64,000 nt of DNA from Frateuria_A sp049727805 (GTDB taxonomy: Bacteria; Pseudomonadota; Gammaproteobacteria; Xanthomonadales; Rhodanobacteraceae). This document shows, in pieces, positions 36,160 to 43,953 of the stretch; within the stretch, counting starts at the first letter, position 1; every line of letters starts with the position of its first letter. A program made the position numbers and the translations under genes. The notes under the pieces were generated by a model that worked only from the letters and a program-made list of their open reading frames with translations, was not told the DNA's origin and did no database searches. Location: contig NZ_JBCNYA010000004.1 of the NCBI RefSeq assembly GCF_049727805.1, positions 62,001 to 126,000 on the forward strand. The letters are read 5' to 3'.

Positions 36160-37800
36160 GTGCCTCCCACGATACCCACTGCCGAACCGCCCGTTTTCCA
36201 GCCAGTCCGGCCCGCGGCACCGGCGGTCCGCCACGAACTGTTCTTCCTCAACTACTTCCGGCTGGCGCAGGCGCTGGTCTATGCCGGCCTGGCGCTGAGC
36301 TCGCCGCGACTGACCTGGCCGACCGTCCAGCAGCCGCTGCTGGCCTACGTGGTGATCGGGGTCTACCTGCTGTTCGCGGTGGGCATGCTGGCGCAGACCC
36401 GGCACGCGATGGCCAAGGCGCAACTGGTAGTGTCCGGCGCGCTGGTGGTCGACATCATGGTGGCGGTGCTGGCCGCCTGGCTGATCCACGAGGCGCGCAT
36501 CGGCATCGCCATGATGCTGGCGGTGAACCTGTCCACCGGCGCGCTGGTGCTGCCGTTGCGGCTGTCCAGCTTCTTCGCCGCGCTGGCCACGCTGGGCATG
36601 CTCGGCCACACGCTGATCGCCCAGGCGCCGGGCGACGGCGACCTGCTCGAATCGGGCCTGCTCGGCCTGGCCTACTTCGCCAGCACCACGCTCTGCCACG
36701 TGCTCGGCCGCCAGCTGCGCGCCACCGAGGCGCTGGCCGAACAGCGCAGCCTGGACCTGGCCAACCTGTCGCAGGTCAACGAGCTGATCATCCGGCGCAT
36801 GAAGACCGGCGTGCTGCTGGTGGACGACGCCAACCGCATCCACCAGCTCAACGAATCGGCCTGGATGCTGCTGGGCAACCCGCCGGCAGACCAGCGCGAC
36901 CTGGGCAAGCTGGCGCCGGAGCTCTCGCGCCGGCTGTACCACTGGATGACCTCCGGCAAGCTGGACGAGACCGCCACGCAACTGGCCGACGGCGTGCCCG
37001 AGGTGGTGCCGCGCTTCACCCGGCTGGCGCCGAACGACGACTCGCACGTACTGATCTTCCTCGACGACACCTCGCTGCTGTCCCGCCGCGCGGAGGAACT
37101 GACGCTCAGCTCGCTGGGCCGCCTGTCGGCCTCCATCGCGCACGAAATCCGCAATCCGCTGGCGGCGATCCGCTACTCGGCGCAGTTGCTGGCCGAGTCC
37201 AGGGAACTGACACCCAGCGACGCGCGCATGGTGGAGATCATCAACAACCACTGCGTGCGCCTCAACGAGATCATCGAGAACATCCTGCAGCTCTCTCGGC
37301 GGGAGCGCTCGCGCCCGGAGACGCTGGACCTGGGCCGCTGGGCCAACGGCTTCGTGGAGGAATACAAGCAAGGCAACGACATCGGTGGCGATTCGCTGCG
37401 GGTGATCACCGGCTCCGTGCCGGTGGCCGCGGTGGCCGATCCGCAGCAGCTGCAGCAAGTGGTGTGGAACCTGGTGCAGAACGCGCTGCGCTACGGCCGC
37501 ATGCCCGGCGAACCGGCGCGGGTGATGGTGGTGGTGCGCGGGGGAGAGCACGGCGTGCCGATCCTGGAGGTGATCGACCGCGGTCCCGGCATCGCGCCCA
37601 AGGTGGCGGCGCAGATTTTCGAGCCGTTCTACACCACGCACGAATATGGCACCGGCCTTGGCCTGTACCTGGCGCGGCAGATGAGCGAAGCGAACCAGGC
37701 CTCGCTGGAATACGTGCGCGTGGCCGGCGGCGGCAGTTGCTTCCGCCTGACCTTGACACCGCCGGCGCGTCATCCGGCCGACGGCGGAGATGCCGGCTGA
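36160..37800 (+). CDS. pilS: Sensor histidine kinase PilS
   Basis: A 546-residue membrane sensor kinase. Six hydrophobic segments cover roughly residues 25-185 (LFFLNYFRLAQALVYAGLAL begins the first), followed by a PAS-like region (MKTGVLLVDDANRIHQLNES). The HisKA box is ASIAHEIRNPLAAIRYSAQL with His328, and the ATP-binding boxes are NLVQNALRY, DRGPGIAP and GTGLGLYLAR. PilS phosphorylates PilR to control type IV pilin expression. The start taken is GTG at 36160, just after a TATACT -10-like box at 36125. It precedes pilR, with family B repeats in between. Confidence 0.9.
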   Translation: MPPTIPTAEPPVFQPVRPAAPAVRHELFFLNYFRLAQALVYAGLALSSPRLTWPTVQQPLLAYVVIGVYLLFAVGMLAQTRHAMAKAQLVVSGALVVDIMVAVLAAWLIHEARIGIAMMLAVNLSTGALVLPLRLSSFFAALATLGMLGHTLIAQAPGDGDLLESGLLGLAYFASTTLCHVLGRQLRATEALAEQRSLDLANLSQVNELIIRRMKTGVLLVDDANRIHQLNESAWMLLGNPPADQRDLGKLAPELSRRLYHWMTSGKLDETATQLADGVPEVVPRFTRLAPNDDSHVLIFLDDTSLLSRRAEELTLSSLGRLSASIAHEIRNPLAAIRYSAQLLAESRELTPSDARMVEIINNHCVRLNEIIENILQLSRRERSRPETLDLGRWANGFVEEYKQGNDIGGDSLRVITGSVPVAAVADPQQLQQVVWNLVQNALRYGRMPGEPARVMVVVRGGEHGVPILEVIDRGPGIAPKVAAQIFEPFYTTHEYGTGLGLYLARQMSEANQASLEYVRVAGGGSCFRLTLTPPARHPADGGDAG

Positions 37801-37810
37801 GCCCCTGTTT

Positions 37811-37962
37811 CGTCTCCCCTTCGGGAAGAGGGAGAACATAGTTCGCGGCGAGCCCCGGCCCCTCACCCCAGCCCTCTCCTCGAAGGGGGGAGGGAGAACA
37901 CAGTTCGTGGCGAGCCCCGGCCCCTCACCCCGGCTCTCTCCCCGAAGGGGAGAGGGAGCAGG
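37811..37962. repeat. Tandem family B repeats between pilS and pilR
   Basis: A truncated unit (TCTCCCCTTCGGGAAGAGGG) is followed by two direct copies of a unit of about 67 bases that contains AGTTCGxGGCGAGCCCCGGC, CCCTCACCCC and a CTCTCC-CGAAGG-GGAGAG hairpin. This inserts about 260 bases between two genes normally separated by a few bases. Confidence 0.82.
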
Positions 37963-38062
37963 GCGTGAAGCGCGTAATCACGCCATTTCTTTGGCCTGAT
38001 CAGAGCACAGAGTCGCCAAACTGCTATACCCTTTCGCTGTTGCCGCCTGACGAAAGAGAACC

Positions 38063-39490
38063 ATGTCCGCACAGACCGTCCTGGTCATTGACGACGAACG
38101 CGACATCCGCGAGCTGCTTACCATCACGCTCGGTCGCATGGACCTGCAGGTGGAGGCGGTGGGCACCGTGGCCGAGGCACGGCGGGCCCTGGGCGAACGC
38201 AGCTACGACCTCTGCTTCACCGACATGCGCCTGCCCGACGGCACCGGCCATGAGGTCATCGAACTGATCGCGGCCACCCATCCGGACATGCCGGTGGCGA
38301 TGATCACCGCCTACGGCAACGTCGACGCAGCGGTGAACGCGCTGAAGGCAGGCGCCTTCGACTTCGTCTCCAAGCCGGTCGACATCCAGATGCTGCGCCG
38401 GCTGGTGCGCACCGCGCTGCAGTTGGCCGAGGAGCGCAAGAGCGGCGGCGGTGCCTCTGCCGCGACCGGTGCCGCCGGCCGCCTGGTCGGCGATTCGCCG
38501 GCGATGCAGCAGGTGCGCGCCACCATCGGCAAGCTCGCGCGCAACCAGGCGCCGGTGTACATCGCCGGCGAATCGGGCGTGGGCAAGGAACTGGTGGCGC
38601 GGCTGATCCACGAGCAGGGCCCGCGCGCGAGCGGGCCGTTCGTGCCGGTCAACTGCGGCGCGATTCCGTCCGAGCTGATGGAGAGCGAGTTCTTCGGCCA
38701 CAAGAAGGGCAGCTTCACCGGCGCCAGCGCCGACAAGGAAGGCCTGTTCCAGGCCGCCCACGGCGGCACGCTGTTCCTGGACGAGGTGGCCGAGCTGCCG
38801 CTGCACATGCAGGTGAAGCTGCTGCGCGCGATCCAGGAGAAGGCGGTGCGCCCGATCGGCGCGCGCGAGGAAGTGCCGGTGGACGTGCGCATCCTGTCGG
38901 CCACGCACAAGGACCTGGCCCGGCTGGTCGAGCAGGGCCAGTTCCGCCAGGACCTGTTCTACCGCATCAACGTCATCGAGCTTCGCGTGCCGCCGCTGCG
39001 CGAGCGCCGGGGCGACGTGCCGCAGCTTGCCGCCTTCATCCTGCGTTCGCTGGCCGCCAAGAGCGGCGGCACGCCCGGCAGGCTGAAGCCGGACGCGCAG
39101 CAGGCGCTGGAGGAATACGACTTTCCCGGCAACGTGCGCGAACTGGAGAACATCCTCGAACGCGCCATGGCGATGTGCGAGGGCGACACCATCGGCGCCT
39201 CGGACCTCATGCTGCCGCAGCGCCCGCTGCGCCAGGCCGAGCCGGTCAATGCCGCGCACGCCGCCATGCATGCTCCGCAGCCGGGCGCCCCGGTGGCCGC
39301 GCAGCCGCCGGTGCCACACGCCGGCCCGGGCAGCGGCATGCCGCTGGACGACTACATCAGCAACCTCGAGCGCACCGCGATCATCAAGGCGCTGGAAGAG
39401 TCCCGCTACAACAAGACCGCGGCGGCGAAGAAGCTCGGCATCACCTTCCGTGCCCTGCGCTACAAGCTGAAGAAGCTCGGCATCGACTGA
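38063..39490 (+). CDS. pilR: Sigma-54-dependent response regulator PilR
   Basis: A 475-residue NtrC-family activator. The receiver domain (residues 1-120) has Asp54 in CFTDMRLPDG. The AAA+ domain has Walker A GESGVGKE, the sigma-54-contact loop GSFTGA in place of the more common GAFTGA, and LFLDEVAELPLHMQ. The C-terminal Fis-like helix-turn-helix is TAAAKKLGITFRALRYKLKK. With PilS it should drive sigma-54 promoters such as that of pilA. The usual pilB/pilA/pilC/pilD genes do not follow; a different signalling cluster does. Confidence 0.92.
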   Translation: MSAQTVLVIDDERDIRELLTITLGRMDLQVEAVGTVAEARRALGERSYDLCFTDMRLPDGTGHEVIELIAATHPDMPVAMITAYGNVDAAVNALKAGAFDFVSKPVDIQMLRRLVRTALQLAEERKSGGGASAATGAAGRLVGDSPAMQQVRATIGKLARNQAPVYIAGESGVGKELVARLIHEQGPRASGPFVPVNCGAIPSELMESEFFGHKKGSFTGASADKEGLFQAAHGGTLFLDEVAELPLHMQVKLLRAIQEKAVRPIGAREEVPVDVRILSATHKDLARLVEQGQFRQDLFYRINVIELRVPPLRERRGDVPQLAAFILRSLAAKSGGTPGRLKPDAQQALEEYDFPGNVRELENILERAMAMCEGDTIGASDLMLPQRPLRQAEPVNAAHAAMHAPQPGAPVAAQPPVPHAGPGSGMPLDDYISNLERTAIIKALEESRYNKTAAAKKLGITFRALRYKLKKLGID

Positions 39491-39500
39491 CCCGCTTTGC

Positions 39501-39590
39501 CTCCTCTCCCCAGAAGGGGATGGCGCCACCTGCCCTGCCCCCTTCTCCCCTTCGGGGAGAGGGCTGGGGTGAGGGGCCGGGGCTCGCAGG
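39501..39590. repeat. Family B repeats downstream of pilR
   Basis: A partial unit (CCTCTCCCCAGAAGGGGA) and a full unit (TTCTCCCCTTCGGGGAGAGG, then GCTGGGGTGAGGGGCCGGGG and CTCGC). It lies between the convergent pilR and hybrid-kinase genes. Confidence 0.78.
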
Positions 39591-39642
39591 AAAGCCTTCT
39601 TTTGCCCACTGTCGGTTCCATCTTTCCAGAGCAGTCCGGCGA

Positions 39643-41211
39643 CTACTCCCCCGCCTCCTGCCCACCCAAGGCCTGCCGCATCGTCCGCAGCAACTGCTGC
39701 GTGTTGATCGGCTTGTCCACCAGGTAGAGCCGGTCCAGCCTGGGCAGCTCCTCCAGGTCAGGCGGTGCTTCCGGCCGCGCCAGCAGCAGCACCGAACGGC
39801 GATAGCCGTGCTCGATCAGCGCGGCCAGCGTGCGCACGCCGGTGAACAGGTTCATGTCCGCGTCCATCACCACCAGGTCGGGCACGCCGTGCGCCTCGAT
39901 CCACTGCAGCGCGGCGGTGCCGCTCTGGCTGGCGTGCGGCTGGTAGCCGTAGCCGTCGAGGATGTCGACCAGCAGCGACAGCGGGCCGGCCTCCTCCACC
40001 ACCACCAGCACGCGTTCGGCCTCGCCCAGCAGGCTCTCGCCCTGCTCTTCCTGCGCCGCCGCCTCGACGTCCGGTTCCTCGATCGGAATGTAGAGGTGGA
40101 ACGCGGTACCCGTACCCGGCTCGCTGTCCAGCCGCATCACGCCGTTGTGGCTGGCGACGATGCGCTTGCAGGAAAGCAGGCCCAGGCCGGTGCCGCCTTC
40201 CTTGGTGGTGTAGAACGGCTCGAACAGGTGCTCGCGTACCTCCGGGGCCATGCCGGGACCGGTGTCGGCCACGGTCAGGCACAGGTAGCGCCCGGGGTGC
40301 GCCTGCTCGCCGGGCAGGAAAAAATCCTCCGCCAGCTCGCATTCGCCCGCGGCGATGCGCAGGTGGCCTCCGGCCTCGCCCATCGCCTGGATCGCGTTGA
40401 GGCAGAGGTTGAGCAACGCCTGCTGCAGCTCGGTGTGGTTGCCCTCGAAGGTGAGTTCGCGATCGTCGACCTCCAGGTCCATCTGCACCGCGCGCGGCAC
40501 GCTGCCGCGCAACAGCAGGCCCAGCGCGTCCATCAACGCACCGACGCGCACCTGCTCGGCGCGGCGCGCGCCGCGCGCGAAGGAGAGCATCGACTGCACC
40601 ATCTGCAGGCCGCGCCGGCCGCAGTCGCGCACCAGCGCGCCGAGCCGGGCCAGGCGCGGATCGTCCTGGTAGTCCTGCAGGCTGTCGCCGGCCAGCAGCA
40701 GCGGCTGCAGCAGGTTGCGCAGGTCGTGGCTGAGGCCGCCGGCGAGCATCGCCAGGCTTTCGAAGCGCTGCGCGCGGATCAGTTCCGCCTCGGCGCGGCG
40801 CTTGGCGCGCAACGCCTCGGCTTCGGCCAGCGCGCGGCGCACGGCGCTGGCCAGGCGGGTGGGGTTCTGCTTGAGGATGTAGTCGGTGGCGCCGTTGCGC
40901 AGCGCTTCCACGGCCGCCTCCTCGCCCAGCGTGGCGGAGACGTAGATGAAAGGCAGGTCGTCGTCGTGGCTACGCAGCAGTTCCAGCGCGCGCTGCCCGG
41001 AGAAGCCGGGCAGGCTCAGGTCGGAAAGCACGATGTCCGGCTTGAACTCCTCCAGGCAGGCGCTGTAGCTGGCCTCCTCGTCGACCAGGCGCACCACGTA
41101 GTCGATGCCGTCGGCGTCCAGCTCGGCCTGGATCAGTTCGGCGTCGAGCGGGTCGTCCTCGACCTGCAGGATGCGGATGGTGGGCAGCGGGCGCATGTTC
41201 GAATTGGGCAT
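39643..41211 (-). CDS. Hybrid response regulator/histidine kinase (REC-HisKA-HATPase-REC)
   Basis: A 522-residue soluble signalling protein. Residues 10-125 are a canonical receiver (ILQVEDDPLDAE, SDLSLPGFSG, LKQNP). A HisKA-type dimerisation helix follows (AMLAGGLSHDLRNLLQPLLL, with the histidine), then a HATPase with LLNLCLNAIQAM, VADTGPGMAP and GGTGLGLLSCKRI. The C-terminal receiver-like domain reads VLVVVEEAG where an acidic pair such as DD is usual, but keeps MDADMN and VDKPI. There is no membrane segment, so input probably comes through the N-terminal receiver. It is third in the 43578-39643 operon. Confidence 0.88.
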   Translation of the reverse strand: MPNSNMRPLPTIRILQVEDDPLDAELIQAELDADGIDYVVRLVDEEASYSACLEEFKPDIVLSDLSLPGFSGQRALELLRSHDDDLPFIYVSATLGEEAAVEALRNGATDYILKQNPTRLASAVRRALAEAEALRAKRRAEAELIRAQRFESLAMLAGGLSHDLRNLLQPLLLAGDSLQDYQDDPRLARLGALVRDCGRRGLQMVQSMLSFARGARRAEQVRVGALMDALGLLLRGSVPRAVQMDLEVDDRELTFEGNHTELQQALLNLCLNAIQAMGEAGGHLRIAAGECELAEDFFLPGEQAHPGRYLCLTVADTGPGMAPEVREHLFEPFYTTKEGGTGLGLLSCKRIVASHNGVMRLDSEPGTGTAFHLYIPIEEPDVEAAAQEEQGESLLGEAERVLVVVEEAGPLSLLVDILDGYGYQPHASQSGTAALQWIEAHGVPDLVVMDADMNLFTGVRTLAALIEHGYRRSVLLLARPEAPPDLEELPRLDRLYLVDKPINTQQLLRTMRQALGGQEAGE

Positions 41212-41269
41212 GCAGTCTATTGCGCTCCTGTTTCATTCCGTCGTCCAGCCTTCGTCACTCGTGCCTTCC

Positions 41270-41716
41270 TCATTCGTGTTCGGGCAGCTGGTTGAGTACC
41301 GCCCAGAACCGGCCCAGCGTTCGCACCGCCTCGAAGAACTGGTCCACGTCGACCGGCTTGATCACGTAGGCGTTGACGCCAAGGTCCCAGCTGCGCGCCA
41401 GGTCGCTCTCCTCGCGCGAGGACGACAGGATCACCACCGGGATCAGCCGCAATCGTTCATCCTCGCGCAGGCGGGTGAGCACCTCCAGCCCGTTCATGCG
41501 CGGCATCTTGATGTCGAGCAGGATCACCGACGGGTCGACCGCCTCGCGGCCCAGCCAGGGGCCGCGGCAGTGCAGGTAGTCCAGGCAATCCACGCCGTCC
41601 TCCACGTGCACCACCGGATTGGCCAGGTTGGCCTCGCGCAGCGCGTCCATGGCCATCTCGGCATCGGCCATGCTGTCCTCGACCAGCAACACGGGACCCA
41701 GGTGACGGTTGTTCAT
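41270..41716 (-). CDS. Single-domain response regulator (Rcp1-like)
   Basis: A 148-residue standalone receiver: VLLVEDSMADAEMAMDAL for the acidic pocket, VILLDIKMPRMNGLEVL with the phosphorylated aspartate, VVILSSSREESD and AYVIKPVDVDQF with the conserved lysine. The extended loop HCRGPWLGREAVDPS is typical of Rcp1-type regulators paired with phytochrome-like kinases. Its start overlaps the kinase stop by 4 bases, implying that the preceding kinase is its partner and that it relays phosphate onward rather than binding DNA. Confidence 0.92.
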   Translation of the reverse strand: MNNRHLGPVLLVEDSMADAEMAMDALREANLANPVVHVEDGVDCLDYLHCRGPWLGREAVDPSVILLDIKMPRMNGLEVLTRLREDERLRLIPVVILSSSREESDLARSWDLGVNAYVIKPVDVDQFFEAVRTLGRFWAVLNQLPEHE

Positions 41717-43578
41717 GACGGACGCCTCGCGGTACGCGCCTCGGCCAGGTCGGTGGCCGGCAGCGAGAAGTGGAAACTCGCGCCGCGCTCCGGTTCGGCC
41801 TCGGCCCAGACCCGGCCGCCATGGCGCGCGACGATGCGACGCACGTTGGCCAGTCCGATGCCGTTGCCCGGGAATTCGGAGGCGCGGTGCAAGCGCTGGA
41901 ACACGCCGAACAGCTTGCCGGCGTATTCCATATTGAAACCCGCGCCGTTGTCGGCCACCGTGAAGACATATTCACCGTCGCGATCACGTTCCACGGCCAC
42001 CGCGATCTGCGCCACCTCGCGGCGGCCGGTGTACTTGACCGCGTTGCCGATCAGGTTCTGCCAGACGGTGCGCAACATGTTCTCGTCGCCGATCACGATC
42101 GGCAGCGGATCGATCGTCCACTCGATGGTCCGCTCTCCCGCCTCCGATTGGGCCAGCGCGCGCGCCTCGTCCACCAGCGACTGCATGTCCACCGCCTGCA
42201 GCCGGAGCGCGCCGCGGCCGAGCCGCGAGAACACCAGCAGGTCGTCGATCAACTGCGCCATGCGGGTGGCAGAGGTGCCGATCACGTCCAGGTAATGGGC
42301 GGCCGTTTCATCCAGATGCTGCTCGAGATGGCGCTTGAGCTTGCCGGTGAAGCCGGCGATGTGGCGCAGCGGCGCGCGCAGGTCGTGCGAGACCGAGTAG
42401 CTGAAGGCCTCCAGTTCGCGGTTGACGTCGGAGATCTGCGCCACCTTGCCTTCGAGCTGCCGGTTGAGTTCCTTCACCTGCTGCTCGACCAGCGCGCGGG
42501 CGGTGACGTCGCTGACGGTGAGCAGCAGCACCGGCTGCTCGCCGTCGTGCTGCTGCAGGCGCCGGGCGTTGACCAGCACGTGGCGATCGATGCCGCCGAC
42601 CGTGCGCTGCACCAGCTCGTAGTCCCACAGCTCGCGGTCGTGCAGCAGCACGTCGCGCAGGCGCTGCAGCAGCGCGCCGTCGGTCCAGGCGCCCTCGCCC
42701 ACTTCCTGCAGCGGACGCAGCTCGCGCTGATCCTCCTGCGGCAGGCCGTAAAGCTCGCTGAAGGCGGTGTTCACCAGCAGCGTGCACAACTGCGCGTTGA
42801 GCAGCGCGATCGGCTCGCGCACCGCCCGCACGATCATCTGCGCGCGGCGCACCGCCTGGCTCTCGCGCGTCTCGGCGCGCATGCGGCGGGCGATCTGGCG
42901 TTCGGAAACCAGCACGATCACCGACAACAGCACGATCTGCGCGATCGAGGTGATCGCCAGCACCAGCCCGCTGTCGAAGGCGCTGCGGCGGGCGTGGGCG
43001 CGCCGCTCCATCAGCACCGTGCCCTCGTTGCGCACCACCGTCTCGATCTGCTGGTCCATGCGGAACAGCGTGCCGGCGTCGTGCAACGCGGCGACGGCCC
43101 CGGCGCGGTCGCCGTGCCGGATGCGCGCAAGCGCCTGCTCCAGCAGCGCCAGCCGGCCGTTGACCACGTTGCCCAGCGCGCCGATCGCCGCCTGCTGGGC
43201 AGCGTTGTCGCGGGTCATGTCGCTGAGCTGGCCGAGCAGCGCGGGGACTTCGTTGCCGGCCAGGCGGGCGTTGTCGATCAGCGAGGGATCCTTGTCGCCC
43301 TCGAGCAGGCGGTGGATCGCCGCCTCGCTGCTGCGGGTGACGTAGGCGATGCGGTAGGTGAGCGACTTGACCTCGGAGGAATGCGTGACCAGTTGGCTCG
43401 CTTCCATCGCGTCTTCGTGGCTGGTGCGCGTGGCCAGGTACGGCAGCAGCACGATCACCAGCACCGCGCAGAGCAGCCCGGCCATGCGCCAGCGCGGCAC
43501 GCGCCAGTGGCGCAGGCCGCGGCGGAGCTCGGGCAGCAGGGCGCGATGGCGGCTGGGCATGCGGGGAGGGTTCCTCAC
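41713..43578 (-). CDS. Membrane-bound sensor histidine kinase (CHASE3-like sensor, PAS, HisKA, HATPase)
   Basis: A 621-residue kinase. A first membrane helix near residues 30-50 (MAGLLCAVLVIVLLPYL) and a second near residues 205-228 enclose a helical extracytoplasmic domain of about 150 residues that resembles CHASE3. A PAS-like region follows (IVRAVREPIALLNAQLC), then a coiled coil, the phosphoacceptor box AFSYSVSHDLRAPLRHIAGF and the ATP-binding boxes NLIGNAVKYT, VADNGAGFN and GNGIGLANVRRI. The H-box type is that of bacteriophytochrome kinases, though there is no phytochrome module. First gene of the three-gene operon. Confidence 0.9.
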   Translation of the reverse strand: MRNPPRMPSRHRALLPELRRGLRHWRVPRWRMAGLLCAVLVIVLLPYLATRTSHEDAMEASQLVTHSSEVKSLTYRIAYVTRSSEAAIHRLLEGDKDPSLIDNARLAGNEVPALLGQLSDMTRDNAAQQAAIGALGNVVNGRLALLEQALARIRHGDRAGAVAALHDAGTLFRMDQQIETVVRNEGTVLMERRAHARRSAFDSGLVLAITSIAQIVLLSVIVLVSERQIARRMRAETRESQAVRRAQMIVRAVREPIALLNAQLCTLLVNTAFSELYGLPQEDQRELRPLQEVGEGAWTDGALLQRLRDVLLHDRELWDYELVQRTVGGIDRHVLVNARRLQQHDGEQPVLLLTVSDVTARALVEQQVKELNRQLEGKVAQISDVNRELEAFSYSVSHDLRAPLRHIAGFTGKLKRHLEQHLDETAAHYLDVIGTSATRMAQLIDDLLVFSRLGRGALRLQAVDMQSLVDEARALAQSEAGERTIEWTIDPLPIVIGDENMLRTVWQNLIGNAVKYTGRREVAQIAVAVERDRDGEYVFTVADNGAGFNMEYAGKLFGVFQRLHRASEFPGNGIGLANVRRIVARHGGRVWAEAEPERGASFHFSLPATDLAEARTARRPS

Positions 43579-43753
43579 GACGCGTCGACCAGGCGGAGCT
43601 TACGACCTGCCGCCCACGGCCGGCTAAACGTGCAATGAAAGCGTGCGCGGCGTTAGGCGCGGGTGATGGCTGGCGCGGCCTCGCGCTGCTTCTTCGTTCA
43701 GGAGGAGAGAGGGTTCAAAGGGACGCGGAGATGCCCGGGAACGGGGCGCCATG

Positions 43754-43910
43754 CTCCCCCTCCCCTCCGGGGGGAGGGTTGGTGTGAGGGGGCCGCACTG
43801 GCCTTGAACCCACCTGTCCGGAGGCTTTTCAAGAAGCCACGCTCGAGCAACCGCCCCGCGAGCCCCGGCCCCTCACCCTGCCCTCTCCCCGGAGGGGAGA
43901 GGGTTCAAAG
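43754..43910. repeat. Family B repeat pair in the kinase-GH92 gap
   Basis: A unit CCCCTCCCCTCCGGGGGGAG, then GGTTGGTGTGAGGGGGCCG, faces a reverse-oriented unit AGCCCCGGCCCCTCACCC, then CCCTCTCCCCGGAGGGGAGA. The 375-base stretch 43579-43953 contains these elements and no gene that I can see. Confidence 0.8.
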
Positions 43911-43953
43911 CGGCGGGCCTGCAGCGTGGGCAGGCCGCACGCCCTTCGAGCCG

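Noticed and set aside
34641..37841. An open frame of over 1000 codons antisense to sucC and continuing along pilS
   Set aside because: It is an Arg/His/Gly-rich shadow of two well-recognised genes in high-GC DNA, with no domain or ribosome-binding site of its own.
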